A stretch of DNA of 64,000 bases. Source: Leptospira wolbachii serovar Codice str. CDC. GTDB taxonomy: Bacteria; Spirochaetota; Leptospiria; Leptospirales; Leptospiraceae. Position numbers and translations under genes: made by a program. Every line of letters begins with the position of its first letter. Position 1 is the stretch's first letter. The DNA is taken from assembly GCF_000332515.2 (NCBI RefSeq), contig NZ_AOGZ02000014.1, positions 822,001 to 886,000 on the forward strand, read 5' to 3'. This document shows positions 39,720 to 48,968 of this stretch, in pieces. The notes under the pieces are model-generated. The model saw only the letters and a program-made list of their open reading frames with translations, was not told where the DNA came from and did no database searches.

Positions 39720-40448
39720 ATGATTCGAATCCTTGTTTCCATTTTTTTTCTTCTTTTTACTGCCGCCCTGACTGCTGATGAAGTAGGGATCATTAGTTTC
39801 ATCCAAGGTAAAAACTATCTTTCTGGACCACGTTTTAAAAAAGCAAAGGAACCAGTAAAATTAGGAAGTATCCTAAAAAAAGGAGACACCATCACCACAG
39901 AAGACGGAACTTGTGAAATCCAATTGGCAACCCAAGCCACCATCCGTCTCGCCAAGTATTCCTCTGTTCAAATCGAAGACCTTCTCAATCCAAAATCAAA
40001 ATCCACCACTTTGAAACTAGTTGGTGGTAAGTTATTTGTAAAAGCACATAAACCGGCAGCGGGTGTACCGAGCCAAAACCAACTGAGCGTAGTCAATCCT
40101 AGTTTTGTTGCAGGTGTTAGATGTACAGAATTTTTAGCCGCAGCCCCAGACACTGGTGGGGTAGATGAAGACCTTAGTAATGTGGAAACGGGCGTTTATG
40201 TAAACGAAGGAACCGTAGCAGTAAGCCCCGATAAAAAGGGAAAAGAAACTCTCGTAAAAGAAAACGAAGAAGTCCTCGTGTCTGGCAAAGAACTTAAGAA
40301 ACAAATTTTAGATGAATTTGTAAAAGAAAAAATGCGTATCTTCGAAGAATTCAAAGCTATCAAAGAAGAAAACTACCAACGAATCAAAGAACAATACGAA
40401 AAAAACGACCAACTGATGAATGATTACAAAGGTAGGGCAGACGAATGA
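39720..40448 (+). CDS. FecR-domain exported protein
   Basis: 242 residues with a Sec signal (MIRILVSIFFLLFTAALTADE). Residues 20-150 fit a FecR-type sensor fold: GIISFIQGKNYLSGPRFKK, LKKGDTITTEDGTCEIQL, ATIRLAKYSSVQIEDL, and VVNPSFVAGVRCTEFLAA. The rest is a charged helix (EEFKAIKEENYQRIKEQYEK), probably a coiled coil. There is no FecI sigma factor or FecA receptor nearby, so it is not the classical iron system. An upstream in-frame TTG at 39660 would give a lipobox-like LAC but no plausible signal. Its stop overlaps the DUF4384 gene start. Confidence 0.8.
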   Translation: MIRILVSIFFLLFTAALTADEVGIISFIQGKNYLSGPRFKKAKEPVKLGSILKKGDTITTEDGTCEIQLATQATIRLAKYSSVQIEDLLNPKSKSTTLKLVGGKLFVKAHKPAAGVPSQNQLSVVNPSFVAGVRCTEFLAAAPDTGGVDEDLSNVETGVYVNEGTVAVSPDKKGKETLVKENEEVLVSGKELKKQILDEFVKEKMRIFEEFKAIKEENYQRIKEQYEKNDQLMNDYKGRADE

Positions 40449-41365
40449 TGAAACAATTTTGGATTCTCTCATCCATCATTTCCCTTTCTCTCTTTTCTTC
40501 AGATCGAATCGGAAGACTCCCTGTTTACAAAATTGCAGTTGAGATGTCTTCCTCTACCGAAGAGGCCATCGCCTTACGAGATTTTATGAAAGAACAAATC
40601 CAATCTACAGGGCGCGGGATGGTTTCTCTTCCATTGAAGGGCATTGAGTCTGGGGTTTGGGAATTTGACAAAGAAGGAATAGCTTCAATAAAAACTGCGG
40701 AAAACTTAGAGAAACTCGCAGATGTAGACAAACTAGTCCTTATCGCAACAGAAGATGGACAAGCAGTGGTTTCCTTTGTGGACGTCCTACACAAAAAATT
40801 GGAATACCGAAATTCCCTTCCCGACACTCTCTCTAAAACTTTGGTCTCCGACTTTCTTGGTTTTTTAGACAAAAAGAATATCTACTTGGCATTATCCGAA
40901 ACAGGTTCTGGGTCCAACGCCCAACTCAAAATCAATTCCTTAAAACCTACTTATGTAGCAGGGGAACCCATTCGTTTTGAAATCGAATCGGCGGAAGACA
41001 ATTATGTGTATGTAGTACTTGTCCCTGAAAACCAAAAAGGGGAACCTGTCCTACTTTTCCCAAACCAATTCCAGAACGATAACTTCATCCGCAAAGGAGA
41101 CAAAGTTACGATTCCTGATAAACGAATTTCGTTTAAAGCCGCAGCCACTCCTTCCAAAGATCGGATTCGTGCCTTTGTTTCTCGTGAAGAATGGAAAGAG
41201 TTCCAACTCCGTGGAAAAAAAGAAGATTCGTTTTATAGGCTTCTTCCACCAGCAGTCACAGGAACCAAGACCACTGCAAGGTCTATGATGCCACTAAATA
41301 CCATGACCGCTTCCATTGAACAAAGTCCAGTGATGGAATGGGAATACCAAATTTTATCTAGATAA
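40445..41365 (+). CDS. DUF4384-domain exported protein
   Basis: 306 residues with an N-terminal signal (FWILSSIISLSLFSS). The C-terminal half has the DUF4384 pattern: PTYVAGEPIRFEIESAEDNY, VYVVLVPENQKGEPVLLFPN, NFIRKGDKVTIPDK, DRIRAFVSREEW. The N-terminal half may bind a partner and includes LEKLADVDKLVLIATEDG. DUF4384 proteins often accompany FecR or caspase-like proteins; here it overlaps the FecR-domain gene by 4 bases, implying one complex. Function unknown. Confidence 0.78.
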   Translation: MMKQFWILSSIISLSLFSSDRIGRLPVYKIAVEMSSSTEEAIALRDFMKEQIQSTGRGMVSLPLKGIESGVWEFDKEGIASIKTAENLEKLADVDKLVLIATEDGQAVVSFVDVLHKKLEYRNSLPDTLSKTLVSDFLGFLDKKNIYLALSETGSGSNAQLKINSLKPTYVAGEPIRFEIESAEDNYVYVVLVPENQKGEPVLLFPNQFQNDNFIRKGDKVTIPDKRISFKAAATPSKDRIRAFVSREEWKEFQLRGKKEDSFYRLLPPAVTGTKTTARSMMPLNTMTASIEQSPVMEWEYQILSR

Positions 41366-41405
41366 TTTCTTGCAAAAACTTCTCGTACCTATTGTTATTC
41401 TAGGT

Positions 41406-41606
41406 ATGAGAAACGTAATCCTTAAATCCGTTGCCGTTTTAGGACTCTCAACACTCGTCACTTGTTCACTCTTTAAAAAAGAAAACAAAGACGAGGATAT
41501 GTTGAATGCCTTCTTACTTTTGCTTTGGGCAAATAGCCAATCTGCTGGTTGTTCTGGGACTAAGTCTGGATTTACCATCTGTATTCCCAAAGGAATCGCG
41601 GAGTAA
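41406..41606 (+). CDS. Mini-lipoprotein resembling the N-terminal module of TIGR04452 proteins
   Basis: 66 residues. The likely start is the ATG at 41406 (MRNVILKSVAVLGLSTLVTC), giving a lipoprotein signal with Cys20; AGGT is just upstream. A TTG at 41370 is the longer alternative. The short mature part, LLLLWANSQSAGCSG then GFTICIPKG, mirrors the start of the two larger lipoproteins at 59 and 61 kb (LLLYANDQLSGNCA then SVPKGGC). It may be a stand-alone version of that module. Three bases later the 400-residue exported protein begins, with GGAG overlapping this stop. Confidence 0.65.
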   Translation: MRNVILKSVAVLGLSTLVTCSLFKKENKDEDMLNAFLLLLWANSQSAGCSGTKSGFTICIPKGIAE

Positions 41607-41609
41607 ACC

Positions 41610-42812
41610 ATGAAAAAAATCCTATATACAATCATATTTCTCGGAATGAGTTTTCAAGTTTCTGACTTCAACAAACTCACTCGTTTAGACCAAAACAAAC
41701 AACTGGCAGAGTTCTTTGGCAATGCCATCCAATTTGGATTTGGTTCTGAAAAACTTTGGTCTGCCACGAATGCAGACAATTGGGGATTTGTGCGCCAATC
41801 TGCCACTTGGGCGCGTGGAAACTCCGGTATCATCGACAACCTTATCTTGGGTTTAAAAAACGCCGGATACTTTAATAACTCTTCACCTCGCAATGATGTG
41901 CTAAACAATATCAATTTGAATGGATTTGGTTCGGCAACCCTTACCATCAAAATCAGTACACCAACAACTGGAGTAAGTTCCACAGCCTATACAGGAACCA
42001 AAGATTTTAATCATTTTTTTCAAATTACAAAAACAGGTGCGTCCACTCCCTCCTTACAATTGTTCTTCGATGATCCCAATACCACCCTGGGAAACGATGG
42101 AGCTTTGATTTATTATCGTTTGGTTGATTTTGGAAGTCCACAATTTGCAACAGTGGGAGATGTCATCACAGAAAGTTACACTGCAAATGAATCTGTTTAT
42201 GGAACCAAATTTCAAACCTATACTTGGCGAAACGGTCCAGAAAATGCGGCTTGGATCAGTAAACATGGCCGAGTGGTTTTAACAGAAGTGGATGCAGGGA
42301 GACAACTTTGTTTTCGTTCTGTGGTTCGTTTGAGTTTTGCCAAACTCAAAGCATTAACCCCTGCCAATACGGCTGCCCTTGAGAATTTGAGAACGTCATG
42401 TAATACTCAACTAGGTGTAGCCGCCGGCAACGACAACCTTTACTATGTGTTGGCCTATATGCAGAAGTTTGATTCTCCCTTCCAAACAACGGCGAAAGCT
42501 ACTTACACAACGGCGGCAACAAAACATGAAACCATCTGTAACTTAGGAACAAAATTGTCTTATGGAATTTTCAATGTCAATGGTTATGTAACAGACCAAC
42601 TGACAGCGGGAGAGGTTCCGTCAGATTACCCAAGTCCCACAGTCGGTGGTTCCGACTTTATGTCTGTGGATGATGCCTTCATTCGAACTTATGCTGCGTT
42701 GAACCAAAACGTAGGACAGGCCAGTTTAGGGTTAGTCAAACAATATGAAACCACTTCCCAATCATTTTTGGATGCCTTTGATGGTGCCGACCAAAACCTA
42801 AAATTCAAATAA
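41610..42812 (+). CDS. Exported protein of unknown function
   Basis: 400 residues with a short Sec signal (MKKILYTIIFLGMSFQVSD). The mature part is rich in Asn, Thr, Ala and Gly with alternating strands (GFGSATLTIKISTPTTG, DGALIYYRLVDFG, GDVITESYTANES), suggesting an extended beta protein at the surface or in the periplasm. Cysteines are few and paired (RQLCFRS, LRTSCNTQL, ETICNLG). GGAG is 6 bases before the ATG. It is co-transcribed with the mini-lipoprotein. No recognised family. Confidence 0.72.
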   Translation: MKKILYTIIFLGMSFQVSDFNKLTRLDQNKQLAEFFGNAIQFGFGSEKLWSATNADNWGFVRQSATWARGNSGIIDNLILGLKNAGYFNNSSPRNDVLNNINLNGFGSATLTIKISTPTTGVSSTAYTGTKDFNHFFQITKTGASTPSLQLFFDDPNTTLGNDGALIYYRLVDFGSPQFATVGDVITESYTANESVYGTKFQTYTWRNGPENAAWISKHGRVVLTEVDAGRQLCFRSVVRLSFAKLKALTPANTAALENLRTSCNTQLGVAAGNDNLYYVLAYMQKFDSPFQTTAKATYTTAATKHETICNLGTKLSYGIFNVNGYVTDQLTAGEVPSDYPSPTVGGSDFMSVDDAFIRTYAALNQNVGQASLGLVKQYETTSQSFLDAFDGADQNLKFK

Positions 42813-42831
42813 GTGTAAGGTTTTTTTTTAC

Positions 42832-43929
42832 TTAGTTACTTCTGTAAATGGCGTTGGAGAGGACAGAACCCGTGAGGGCAATCATCTCCAACCGCACATA
42901 AGAATCTTTCTCTTGAAACGTATATTCAGCTTTGTTTGTGTCTGGGCTTACCTGTAATACTTCACCCTTTTGCCCGATAAAACGAATCTCCAAATATCTT
43001 TCTTTTGAATTCAGTTGGATGGTATTCTTCTTTGTCACCTGAATCTTGGGAACTTTCGGGTCCTCTGCCGCTTGGAAGAATTTTTTTACACAGTAAAACG
43101 ATCCCGAGTTAAGAGATGCCAATACGGAAGGTTGGTCCTTAACGCCATCGGCTGTTACAATGTAACGTAGGAAACTTTCACCCTTTCGGTATCTTTGGTT
43201 TCCCAAAGTTTGGATCATATCTTTCCAAAAAGGTTGGTCAAAAGTTTTAATCGAGTTTTCCGGAAAATAATGTAGGTCATCACTAGCCATACAATGCACA
43301 TTCCGTCCTTGGCTTAGAAGTGAATCCAATATTTTAGGATCATCGCCAAACGGAGAGTATACTTCCACAGCTTGGAATCCGCCGATGGCAGAAAGTTCTT
43401 CTCTAGAAAACGAATCAAATAGTTTTGGATGTGGAATGATGACATATCCACCTAACTTTTGCATACGATCCATCACCCAATTTAAGTTCTCACGAGTGGC
43501 ATATACGGGAAAATAATCATAAAAGGATTTTTGAATTCCAATCGCAAGTAAGTGACGTTTTTTTAAATTTTGTCCCCATTCCAATCCACGAATGTAATTT
43601 GGATTTTCTGTTTGCGAAATTTGTCCATAGTCGGTAATGGCTACGTTAGAAAAACCTTCTCGTTTGTATTCGGATTGGATTTCTTTTATTGTATGTCTTT
43701 CGGGGGTAAACCATACTTCATTGGAATGGGCATGTAAGGATATTTTTTCCTGGCCATCCCCATTCCAATTTTGGTATGGATTCACAATTTCTGATCCTTG
43801 GAACGAAGATGCTGGCAAAACAATAGTCTTTCTAAGGAGTAATACAACCGCTAGTTGGTAAACAATCAATATTCCGAGTAAAGATAATAAAACGAGTAAA
43901 TATCTGTATTTCCACAGGGAGGGACGCAT
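42832..43929 (-). CDS. Membrane-anchored PHP-like metal-dependent hydrolase
   Basis: 365 residues. An N-terminal membrane helix (YRYLLVLLSLLGILIVYQLAV) precedes a PHP-type domain: SLHAHSNEVWFTPERHT (first histidines), GFSNVAITDYGQIS (Asp), GYVIIPHPKLF (His), and VHCMASDDLHYFP (Asp/His pair). PHP proteins act as phosphoesterases. The C-terminal 90 residues form a beta domain. I start at 43929; an ATG at 43980 would add 17 polar residues. Convergent with the preceding exported-protein gene and divergent from the ArnT-like gene. The substrate is unknown. Confidence 0.75.
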   Translation of the reverse strand: MRPSLWKYRYLLVLLSLLGILIVYQLAVVLLLRKTIVLPASSFQGSEIVNPYQNWNGDGQEKISLHAHSNEVWFTPERHTIKEIQSEYKREGFSNVAITDYGQISQTENPNYIRGLEWGQNLKKRHLLAIGIQKSFYDYFPVYATRENLNWVMDRMQKLGGYVIIPHPKLFDSFSREELSAIGGFQAVEVYSPFGDDPKILDSLLSQGRNVHCMASDDLHYFPENSIKTFDQPFWKDMIQTLGNQRYRKGESFLRYIVTADGVKDQPSVLASLNSGSFYCVKKFFQAAEDPKVPKIQVTKKNTIQLNSKERYLEIRFIGQKGEVLQVSPDTNKAEYTFQEKDSYVRLEMIALTGSVLSNAIYRSN

Positions 43930-44078
43930 AGCTGTTTGCCTATCTGTATAGGCAATGGACCCAGAAACATTGAAAAGCATAAAGAAACTTTATAGACCTT
44001 TCTTTCCAATTTGATTCCAGTTTTGTTACAAAATGAATACAAAACCAAAGATTCATTTCTGCTTTGACAAAATGGAAG

Positions 44079-45572
44079 ATGATTTCAGTCCTTGAGACTG
44101 TGAAATTCCTATCTGTCCACCGCACCTTCCTCATCTTACTTTGTATTCTCATTGTGTTTTTATTCTATGGGAATTCCTCTCCCTTGGTGGACCAAGACGA
44201 GGCAGCCTATGCCGGTTTTTCACGCTCTATGTTGGAAACAGGGGATTACCTCACCATGGACTTTGCCTACTCACTCCCACACAGAAAACCTCCACTGCAT
44301 TTTTGGATTAGCTCTTCTCTTTTCCAAATATTTGGCAGTACCGAATGGGTGTTACGTCTTTTCCCTGCCCTATGTATCTTAGGAACTAGTTTGTTAACCT
44401 ACCATCTGGCGAATGTTATATACGGCTCAAGAACAGCCTTATATGCTTTCAGTATCCTCAGTTTTTCCTTGTATTTTCCACTCAATGGAAAAATTGCACT
44501 AGTAGATTCGCTTTTAGTTTTTTTTGGAATGGTTGGATTTGTTTCTCTTTACCATTGGATCAAATCAAAGAAAAGAATATTCGTTCTTTTATTCTGGCTC
44601 TCTGTAAGTCTCGGATTGCTTGTGAAGGGGCCACCCATTCTTATCTTTCTTGGGGGAACTTGTGTCCTTCTTTTGAGCGTAAATCAAATCCGTTCCCAAA
44701 TTTGGAAATTGAATCCATTTTTATTTCTCCCTATCGCTTTCGTTCCACTTCTTCTTTGGGGTTATTTTTCTTGGCAAAAAGACAATGGCTCACTCATCCA
44801 ATGGATGTTGGATTGGTATATCTTTCGTAGGGCTACCGATCCAGTATTTGGACAATCCGGTCCACCAGGCACCTATCTTATGCTATTTGTAGTTACCCTT
44901 TTTCCCTGGAGCCGATTGTATCTTTCGTTCTTAAATGAAAACGGATGGAAACTCATCGCCTATCTAAAAACGGAAGGTTTGGGAGTGATCAAAAATCTTC
45001 TTCCTTGGCATTGGGAAAAAAGCGATTTTATTTTTACTTCAAAACGGTTTCTGCTTCTAGGACTTGTTTTTTCTTGGCTCTTTTACGAATGTTTGGCGAG
45101 TAAACTTCCCTCTTATCCCTTATCCGCTTATCCCATCCTTGCCATTCTCCTAGGAGATCAACTCGCAAGAAAACACAACCAAATCTATATGTACAGGTTG
45201 TATCTTACGGTTGCACTTTTAATGATTGCGATCATCTCTTTTGTTTTACTTCCTAAGTTTTCTGAAATGAGAACCGATACAAAAAAAGCAGCAAGTGTAA
45301 TCCAAAGTTTGGTTCCTAAAAACGAAACCTTATACTCATTTGGTGCACACGGTATCCCCAGTTTTGCTTATTATTACCACAGGCCTATACGTGAGATAAC
45401 TTGGGAAGAAATCCAAATTACGAAAGGGTATTTCCTAGTCTCGGAATCGGATTATACAGTATGGAAAGGGCTCGGTATCGATTGGGAGGAAATAGGAGAA
45501 CCTTTGCCCATTTATGCTTACGATCGAAATAAAAAATTAACCCTTAGGCTTGTAAAAACCAAAGGACTTTAA
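44079..45572 (+). CDS. ArnT-like glycosyltransferase (GT39/GT83 type)
   Basis: 497 residues with about ten hydrophobic segments. The first periplasmic loop has VDQDEAAYAGFSRSMLETGD, holding the Asp-Glu motif of lipid-phosphate-sugar transferases, and HRKPPLHFWISSSLFQIFG, the KPPL motif of ArnT/PMT members. VKGPPILIF near residue 185 is another family block. It would transfer a sugar from an undecaprenyl-phosphate donor to lipid A, another lipid or a protein at the periplasmic face. A TTG at 44064 is an alternative start. Its 3' end overlaps the DCC-family gene by 4 bases. Confidence 0.85.
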   Translation: MISVLETVKFLSVHRTFLILLCILIVFLFYGNSSPLVDQDEAAYAGFSRSMLETGDYLTMDFAYSLPHRKPPLHFWISSSLFQIFGSTEWVLRLFPALCILGTSLLTYHLANVIYGSRTALYAFSILSFSLYFPLNGKIALVDSLLVFFGMVGFVSLYHWIKSKKRIFVLLFWLSVSLGLLVKGPPILIFLGGTCVLLLSVNQIRSQIWKLNPFLFLPIAFVPLLLWGYFSWQKDNGSLIQWMLDWYIFRRATDPVFGQSGPPGTYLMLFVVTLFPWSRLYLSFLNENGWKLIAYLKTEGLGVIKNLLPWHWEKSDFIFTSKRFLLLGLVFSWLFYECLASKLPSYPLSAYPILAILLGDQLARKHNQIYMYRLYLTVALLMIAIISFVLLPKFSEMRTDTKKAASVIQSLVPKNETLYSFGAHGIPSFAYYYHRPIREITWEEIQITKGYFLVSESDYTVWKGLGIDWEEIGEPLPIYAYDRNKKLTLRLVKTKGL

Positions 45573-45973
45573 TTTAAAAAACGTTTTTGAATGTTTGGTG
45601 AAGGAACCATACAGGCCTCTGCTTTGCCAAACCAATCATAGCGGTGTTTGGCAATGTGCCTATAAATGGAATTGCGAAGAAACCGAGGAAAAATCCAAAA
45701 CCCATAGAACAATGGCCAAGGAAATACGAGCTCCCGTGTCAGTTGCAAAATGGCATCCGATTCTAAATACAGTTTACCTTCCATCCAATATAGAATGCTG
45801 TCCGGAAGATTGCCGTAAGATTCTTTAGGAAGAAGGGAATTAAAGGTCTCGGATCCGATGGCAGAAAAGTATAAATTTTCCTTTTGGTTTTGTTTCAAAA
45901 GAAACTGAACCGAACCCATACACAAATGGCAAACCCCATCAAAGAAAACAATTTTACTTTTTTCCGGTGGCAT
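45569..45973 (-). CDS. DCC-family thiol-disulfide oxidoreductase (DUF393)
   Basis: 134 residues. The N-terminus has VFFDGVCHLCMGSVQFLL with the DxxCxxC pattern defining the family; the two cysteines form a thioredoxin-like redox pair. Further landmarks are YFSAIGSET and the hydrophobic FPWPLFYGFWIFPRFLRNSIYR ending with a short helix. Members are thought to be small thiol oxidoreductases, often without a known partner. GGAAAGG abuts the ATG. It is convergent with the ArnT-like gene. Confidence 0.85.
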   Translation of the reverse strand: MPPEKSKIVFFDGVCHLCMGSVQFLLKQNQKENLYFSAIGSETFNSLLPKESYGNLPDSILYWMEGKLYLESDAILQLTRELVFPWPLFYGFWIFPRFLRNSIYRHIAKHRYDWFGKAEACMVPSPNIQKRFLN

Positions 45974-46040
45974 CCTTTCCCTCTAATCCCAAACTGACAG
46001 AGAACTATTTGAAATCGAGTCTAAATCTATAGAGGTCTTT

Positions 46041-47987
46041 ATGTTTCCTGAATTTCAATCTGATAATCTTCCTAAAAAAGAATCTGCCATTTTAGAAAAA
46101 ATGGAGTCTAACAAAGAGTTCATTCAAACCCTATTAAAGATAGACAAACCTACTTTTCAAAATTTCGCAAAACCCTACCAACGAATCCAAACAGAGTTGA
46201 GTGATCTTGTTACGGAAATTTCGCATCTTAATTCTGTAAAAAACAACGACGAGAGCCAAACTATCTATAGCAGGCTCTTACCAAAACTTAGCGAATACTA
46301 TACAGACCTGGGTCAAAACGAAGACATATTTGCGACTCTATTAAAAATTCAATCCTCGGAAAAAGATCAAAATCATGAAGCATCCAAAGTTTTAGAAAAC
46401 GAAATCAGAGACTTTCGTTTGTCCGGAGTAGGCCTAAACTCAGATACTAAAAATACATTAAAAGAAATTCGGATTCGCCAGTCAGATCTTTCCAATCAAT
46501 TTTCGCAGAACGTCCTAAATGCAACAAACGCTTTTGCGCTCTACCTTTCGGAAGGCGATGTTGTTGGCCTTCCCGAAAGCGAAAAAATCTCTGCAAAACA
46601 AGACGATGGAACCTACAAATTTACTCTCCACTTTCCATCTTACATTGCTTATATGACCTATGGTGAAAATAGAGAGATCCGAAAAAAACTCTATGATGGG
46701 TACTGCACGAGAGCTCCAGAAAACGGAAAACTAATGGAAGAGATTTTGGAACTCCGTGATAAAGAAGCAAAACTTCTAGGATTTCCAACATTCTCTCATT
46801 TAAGTTTGGCAACTAAGGTGGCTGACACTCCGGAACAAGTGATTGATTTTTTAGACCACTTAGCAAAAAAAGCCAAACCAATCGCCTTACAAGAATTAAA
46901 TGAAATCAAAAATTTTGCTAAAAAATTAGGGCACGAAGACATAGAACCCTGGGACCTTACCTTCTATTCTGAAAAACTAAAAAAAGAGTCCTTTTCTTAT
47001 GATGAAGAAATCTATCGACCCTATTTAGAAAAAGAAACTGTCATTTCGGGAACATTTCAATTTTTAGAAAAACTTCTAGGAATCCAATTCCAACAAGTGG
47101 ATACTCCCGTTTGGGAGCCGTCTGTTCTTTGTTATAACCTGGTTGTAGAAGGAGAGATTAGATCTCGATTGTATTTGGATTTAGAGGTCCGCACTGAGAA
47201 AAAAGGTGGGGCCTGGATGCACAACTGGAAACCTCACTTCCAAGATGAAACTGGTAAAACAGAACTTCCCGTTGCCTTTGTGGTTGCAAGTTTTCCCAAA
47301 GCCACAAGTACACAACCTTCACTGCTTCGACCAAGCGATGTAGTGACTCTTTTCCATGAATTGGGACACGCTCTCCACCACTTACTCTCTCGCGTCAAGG
47401 AAGCCTTTGTGAGTGGCGTCAACGGTGTGGAATGGGATGCTGTTGAATTTCCATCCCAATTTTTAGAAAACTTTGCTTACGAACCAAAAGTATTAGAACT
47501 TTTCGCCAAACACTACCAAACGAAAGAACCAATTCCTAATTCCTATATCGAAACAATGGTAAAGGCCAAAAACTTTATGTCAGCTATGGGTGTGGTGAGA
47601 CAGTTAGAATTTGCAAAATTCGATATGTTGATCCATAAAGAAAAACCTAGCGAATCTAGAGTTCAGGAAATCCTAGACCAAGTGAGAAAAGAAGTCTGCG
47701 TTGTGTTCCCGCCGGCATACAATAAATTCCAAAATTCCTTCACTCATATCTTTGCTGGAGGGTATGCAGCAGGATACTATTCTTATAAATGGGCCGAGTT
47801 ACTTTCTGCCAACGCCTACTATTCGTTTGTCGACCGGGGAGTTTTTGACCTAGAACATGCGGCTCATTTCAGAAAAACGGTTTTAGAAAAAGGTGGATCT
47901 GCGAGCGCCATGGACCTATTCCGAGATTTTTACGGAAGAGATCCAGAGATTGATGCTTTATTACGATTAAATGGAATTGCCGCTTAA
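46041..47987 (+). CDS. M3 family metallopeptidase (oligopeptidase A/peptidyl-dipeptidase type)
   Basis: 648 residues, the normal length for the thimet oligopeptidase family. The zinc site is HELGH at residues 439-443 in TLFHELGHALHHLLS, with the third ligand expected in VEWDAVEFPSQFLEN about 25 residues on. The C-terminal FAGGYAAGYYSYKWAELLS is a conserved family block. No signal peptide, so a cytoplasmic enzyme degrading short peptides. GAGG sits 5 bases before the ATG. Convergent, overlapping by 21 bases with sco. Confidence 0.93.
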   Translation: MFPEFQSDNLPKKESAILEKMESNKEFIQTLLKIDKPTFQNFAKPYQRIQTELSDLVTEISHLNSVKNNDESQTIYSRLLPKLSEYYTDLGQNEDIFATLLKIQSSEKDQNHEASKVLENEIRDFRLSGVGLNSDTKNTLKEIRIRQSDLSNQFSQNVLNATNAFALYLSEGDVVGLPESEKISAKQDDGTYKFTLHFPSYIAYMTYGENREIRKKLYDGYCTRAPENGKLMEEILELRDKEAKLLGFPTFSHLSLATKVADTPEQVIDFLDHLAKKAKPIALQELNEIKNFAKKLGHEDIEPWDLTFYSEKLKKESFSYDEEIYRPYLEKETVISGTFQFLEKLLGIQFQQVDTPVWEPSVLCYNLVVEGEIRSRLYLDLEVRTEKKGGAWMHNWKPHFQDETGKTELPVAFVVASFPKATSTQPSLLRPSDVVTLFHELGHALHHLLSRVKEAFVSGVNGVEWDAVEFPSQFLENFAYEPKVLELFAKHYQTKEPIPNSYIETMVKAKNFMSAMGVVRQLEFAKFDMLIHKEKPSESRVQEILDQVRKEVCVVFPPAYNKFQNSFTHIFAGGYAAGYYSYKWAELLSANAYYSFVDRGVFDLEHAAHFRKTVLEKGGSASAMDLFRDFYGRDPEIDALLRLNGIAA

Positions 47988-48524
47988 CACCTGTATGGAC
48001 TTTGTGATCACTTCTTTGGAATCGGTAGACTTGATGAGTTTTCGAGTCTTCCGATTCTTATCCAAAACATAAATGTAGGTAGAGTGGTCGAAACTTTGGC
48101 CATCTTCCGTTTTTTGCACATAAGCTGCATACTGTTTTAGAATTTGGTTGATTGTATCTGCCGAAAAAGAAAGTCCTACCGATTGAGGTAGATAGAACTG
48201 AACATACTTTGTAGTTGTCTCTGGGGAGTCACGCACTGGATCTACAGAAATAAAAACTACTTTGAATTTTGATTTCTCCACTTCGTTTAACGGCTCTACT
48301 GCAGCCTTAATTTTTGCCAAGGTATTGGGACAAAAGTCGGGACAATAGGTATAGCCAAAAAACACTAAGAGGACCGGCTCCTCAAATGCTTTCAAGGATA
48401 CAGATTGTCCAGATTTATCTTTGGCTTCAATATTTCCACCAATTGGAAGTTCGGTGAATTCTAATGCAGAACCACATCCGACTAAAAACCCAACTAACAA
48501 GATTAAGACAAATTTTCTTTTCAT
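47967..48524 (-). CDS. SCO1/SenC-type copper chaperone lipoprotein
   Basis: 185 residues with a lipoprotein signal (KRKFVLILLVGFLVGC). The thioredoxin-like fold has the copper-binding CPDFC (in GYTYCPDFCPNTLAK) and the conserved histidine in SFDHSTYIYVLD, so all three ligands are present. SCO proteins deliver copper and reduce cysteines in the CuA site of cytochrome oxidase. Its ATG overlaps the stop of the PCuAC-like gene by 4 bases, forming a two-gene copper module. No oxidase gene lies in the window. Confidence 0.92.
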   Translation of the reverse strand: MKRKFVLILLVGFLVGCGSALEFTELPIGGNIEAKDKSGQSVSLKAFEEPVLLVFFGYTYCPDFCPNTLAKIKAAVEPLNEVEKSKFKVVFISVDPVRDSPETTTKYVQFYLPQSVGLSFSADTINQILKQYAAYVQKTEDGQSFDHSTYIYVLDKNRKTRKLIKSTDSKEVITKSIQVLSGNSI

Positions 48525-48958
48525 AATTCTCTCTCTTCCACTATCACAGTCCTACTTTCTCCATTAGAGAATTGAATTTCCAATTCCAGCTTCCCGGGGT
48601 GATCCAATTTATCATATAACATCAAATGTTTTCCTGATCGTTCAAGTTCAATGGTCTCGTTGGCTTTCAGCAAAATAGGATAATCCAATTTCCGCATCCT
48701 AGCAATTCCAGACTGGTCGTCTATGACTGTTTCATGGAAATCAATTGTTTTGTATCGATTGCTAACAATAGTTCGAATTTCCACATCGCTTGCGTAGGGA
48801 TTCTTAATTTCTCCATAAACAGCAGCAGTTTTTGCTACCTCTGGGGGAGGTGTCATCCAGAGTCGGATGGGTTCTGTCGGTTTGTGACAGAAAACAAACA
48901 AATTGACTTGAATTAGTAACAGAATTCCTGCATTTGTTATATTTATCTTTCGTAACAA
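48521..48958 (-). CDS. PCuAC-like periplasmic copper chaperone
   Basis: 145 residues. I choose the TTG at 48958: GAGG is 5 bases upstream and the result is a lipoprotein-like signal ending in LFVFC (Cys22). Mature landmarks MTPPPEVAKTAAVYGEIKNP, DFHETVIDDQSGIARMRKLD and LERSGKHLMLYD follow the H(M)x10Mx21HxM copper-binding plan of PCuAC proteins (His in HET, Met in ARM, HLM). It hands Cu(I) to SCO or oxidase. Overlapping pair with sco. Only 10 bases separate its start from the divergent hydrolase gene, so the regulatory signals of each must lie within the other's gene or upstream leader. Confidence 0.78.
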   Translation of the reverse strand: MLRKINITNAGILLLIQVNLFVFCHKPTEPIRLWMTPPPEVAKTAAVYGEIKNPYASDVEIRTIVSNRYKTIDFHETVIDDQSGIARMRKLDYPILLKANETIELERSGKHLMLYDKLDHPGKLELEIQFSNGESRTVIVEEREL

Positions 48959-48968
48959 GAGAACCTCG

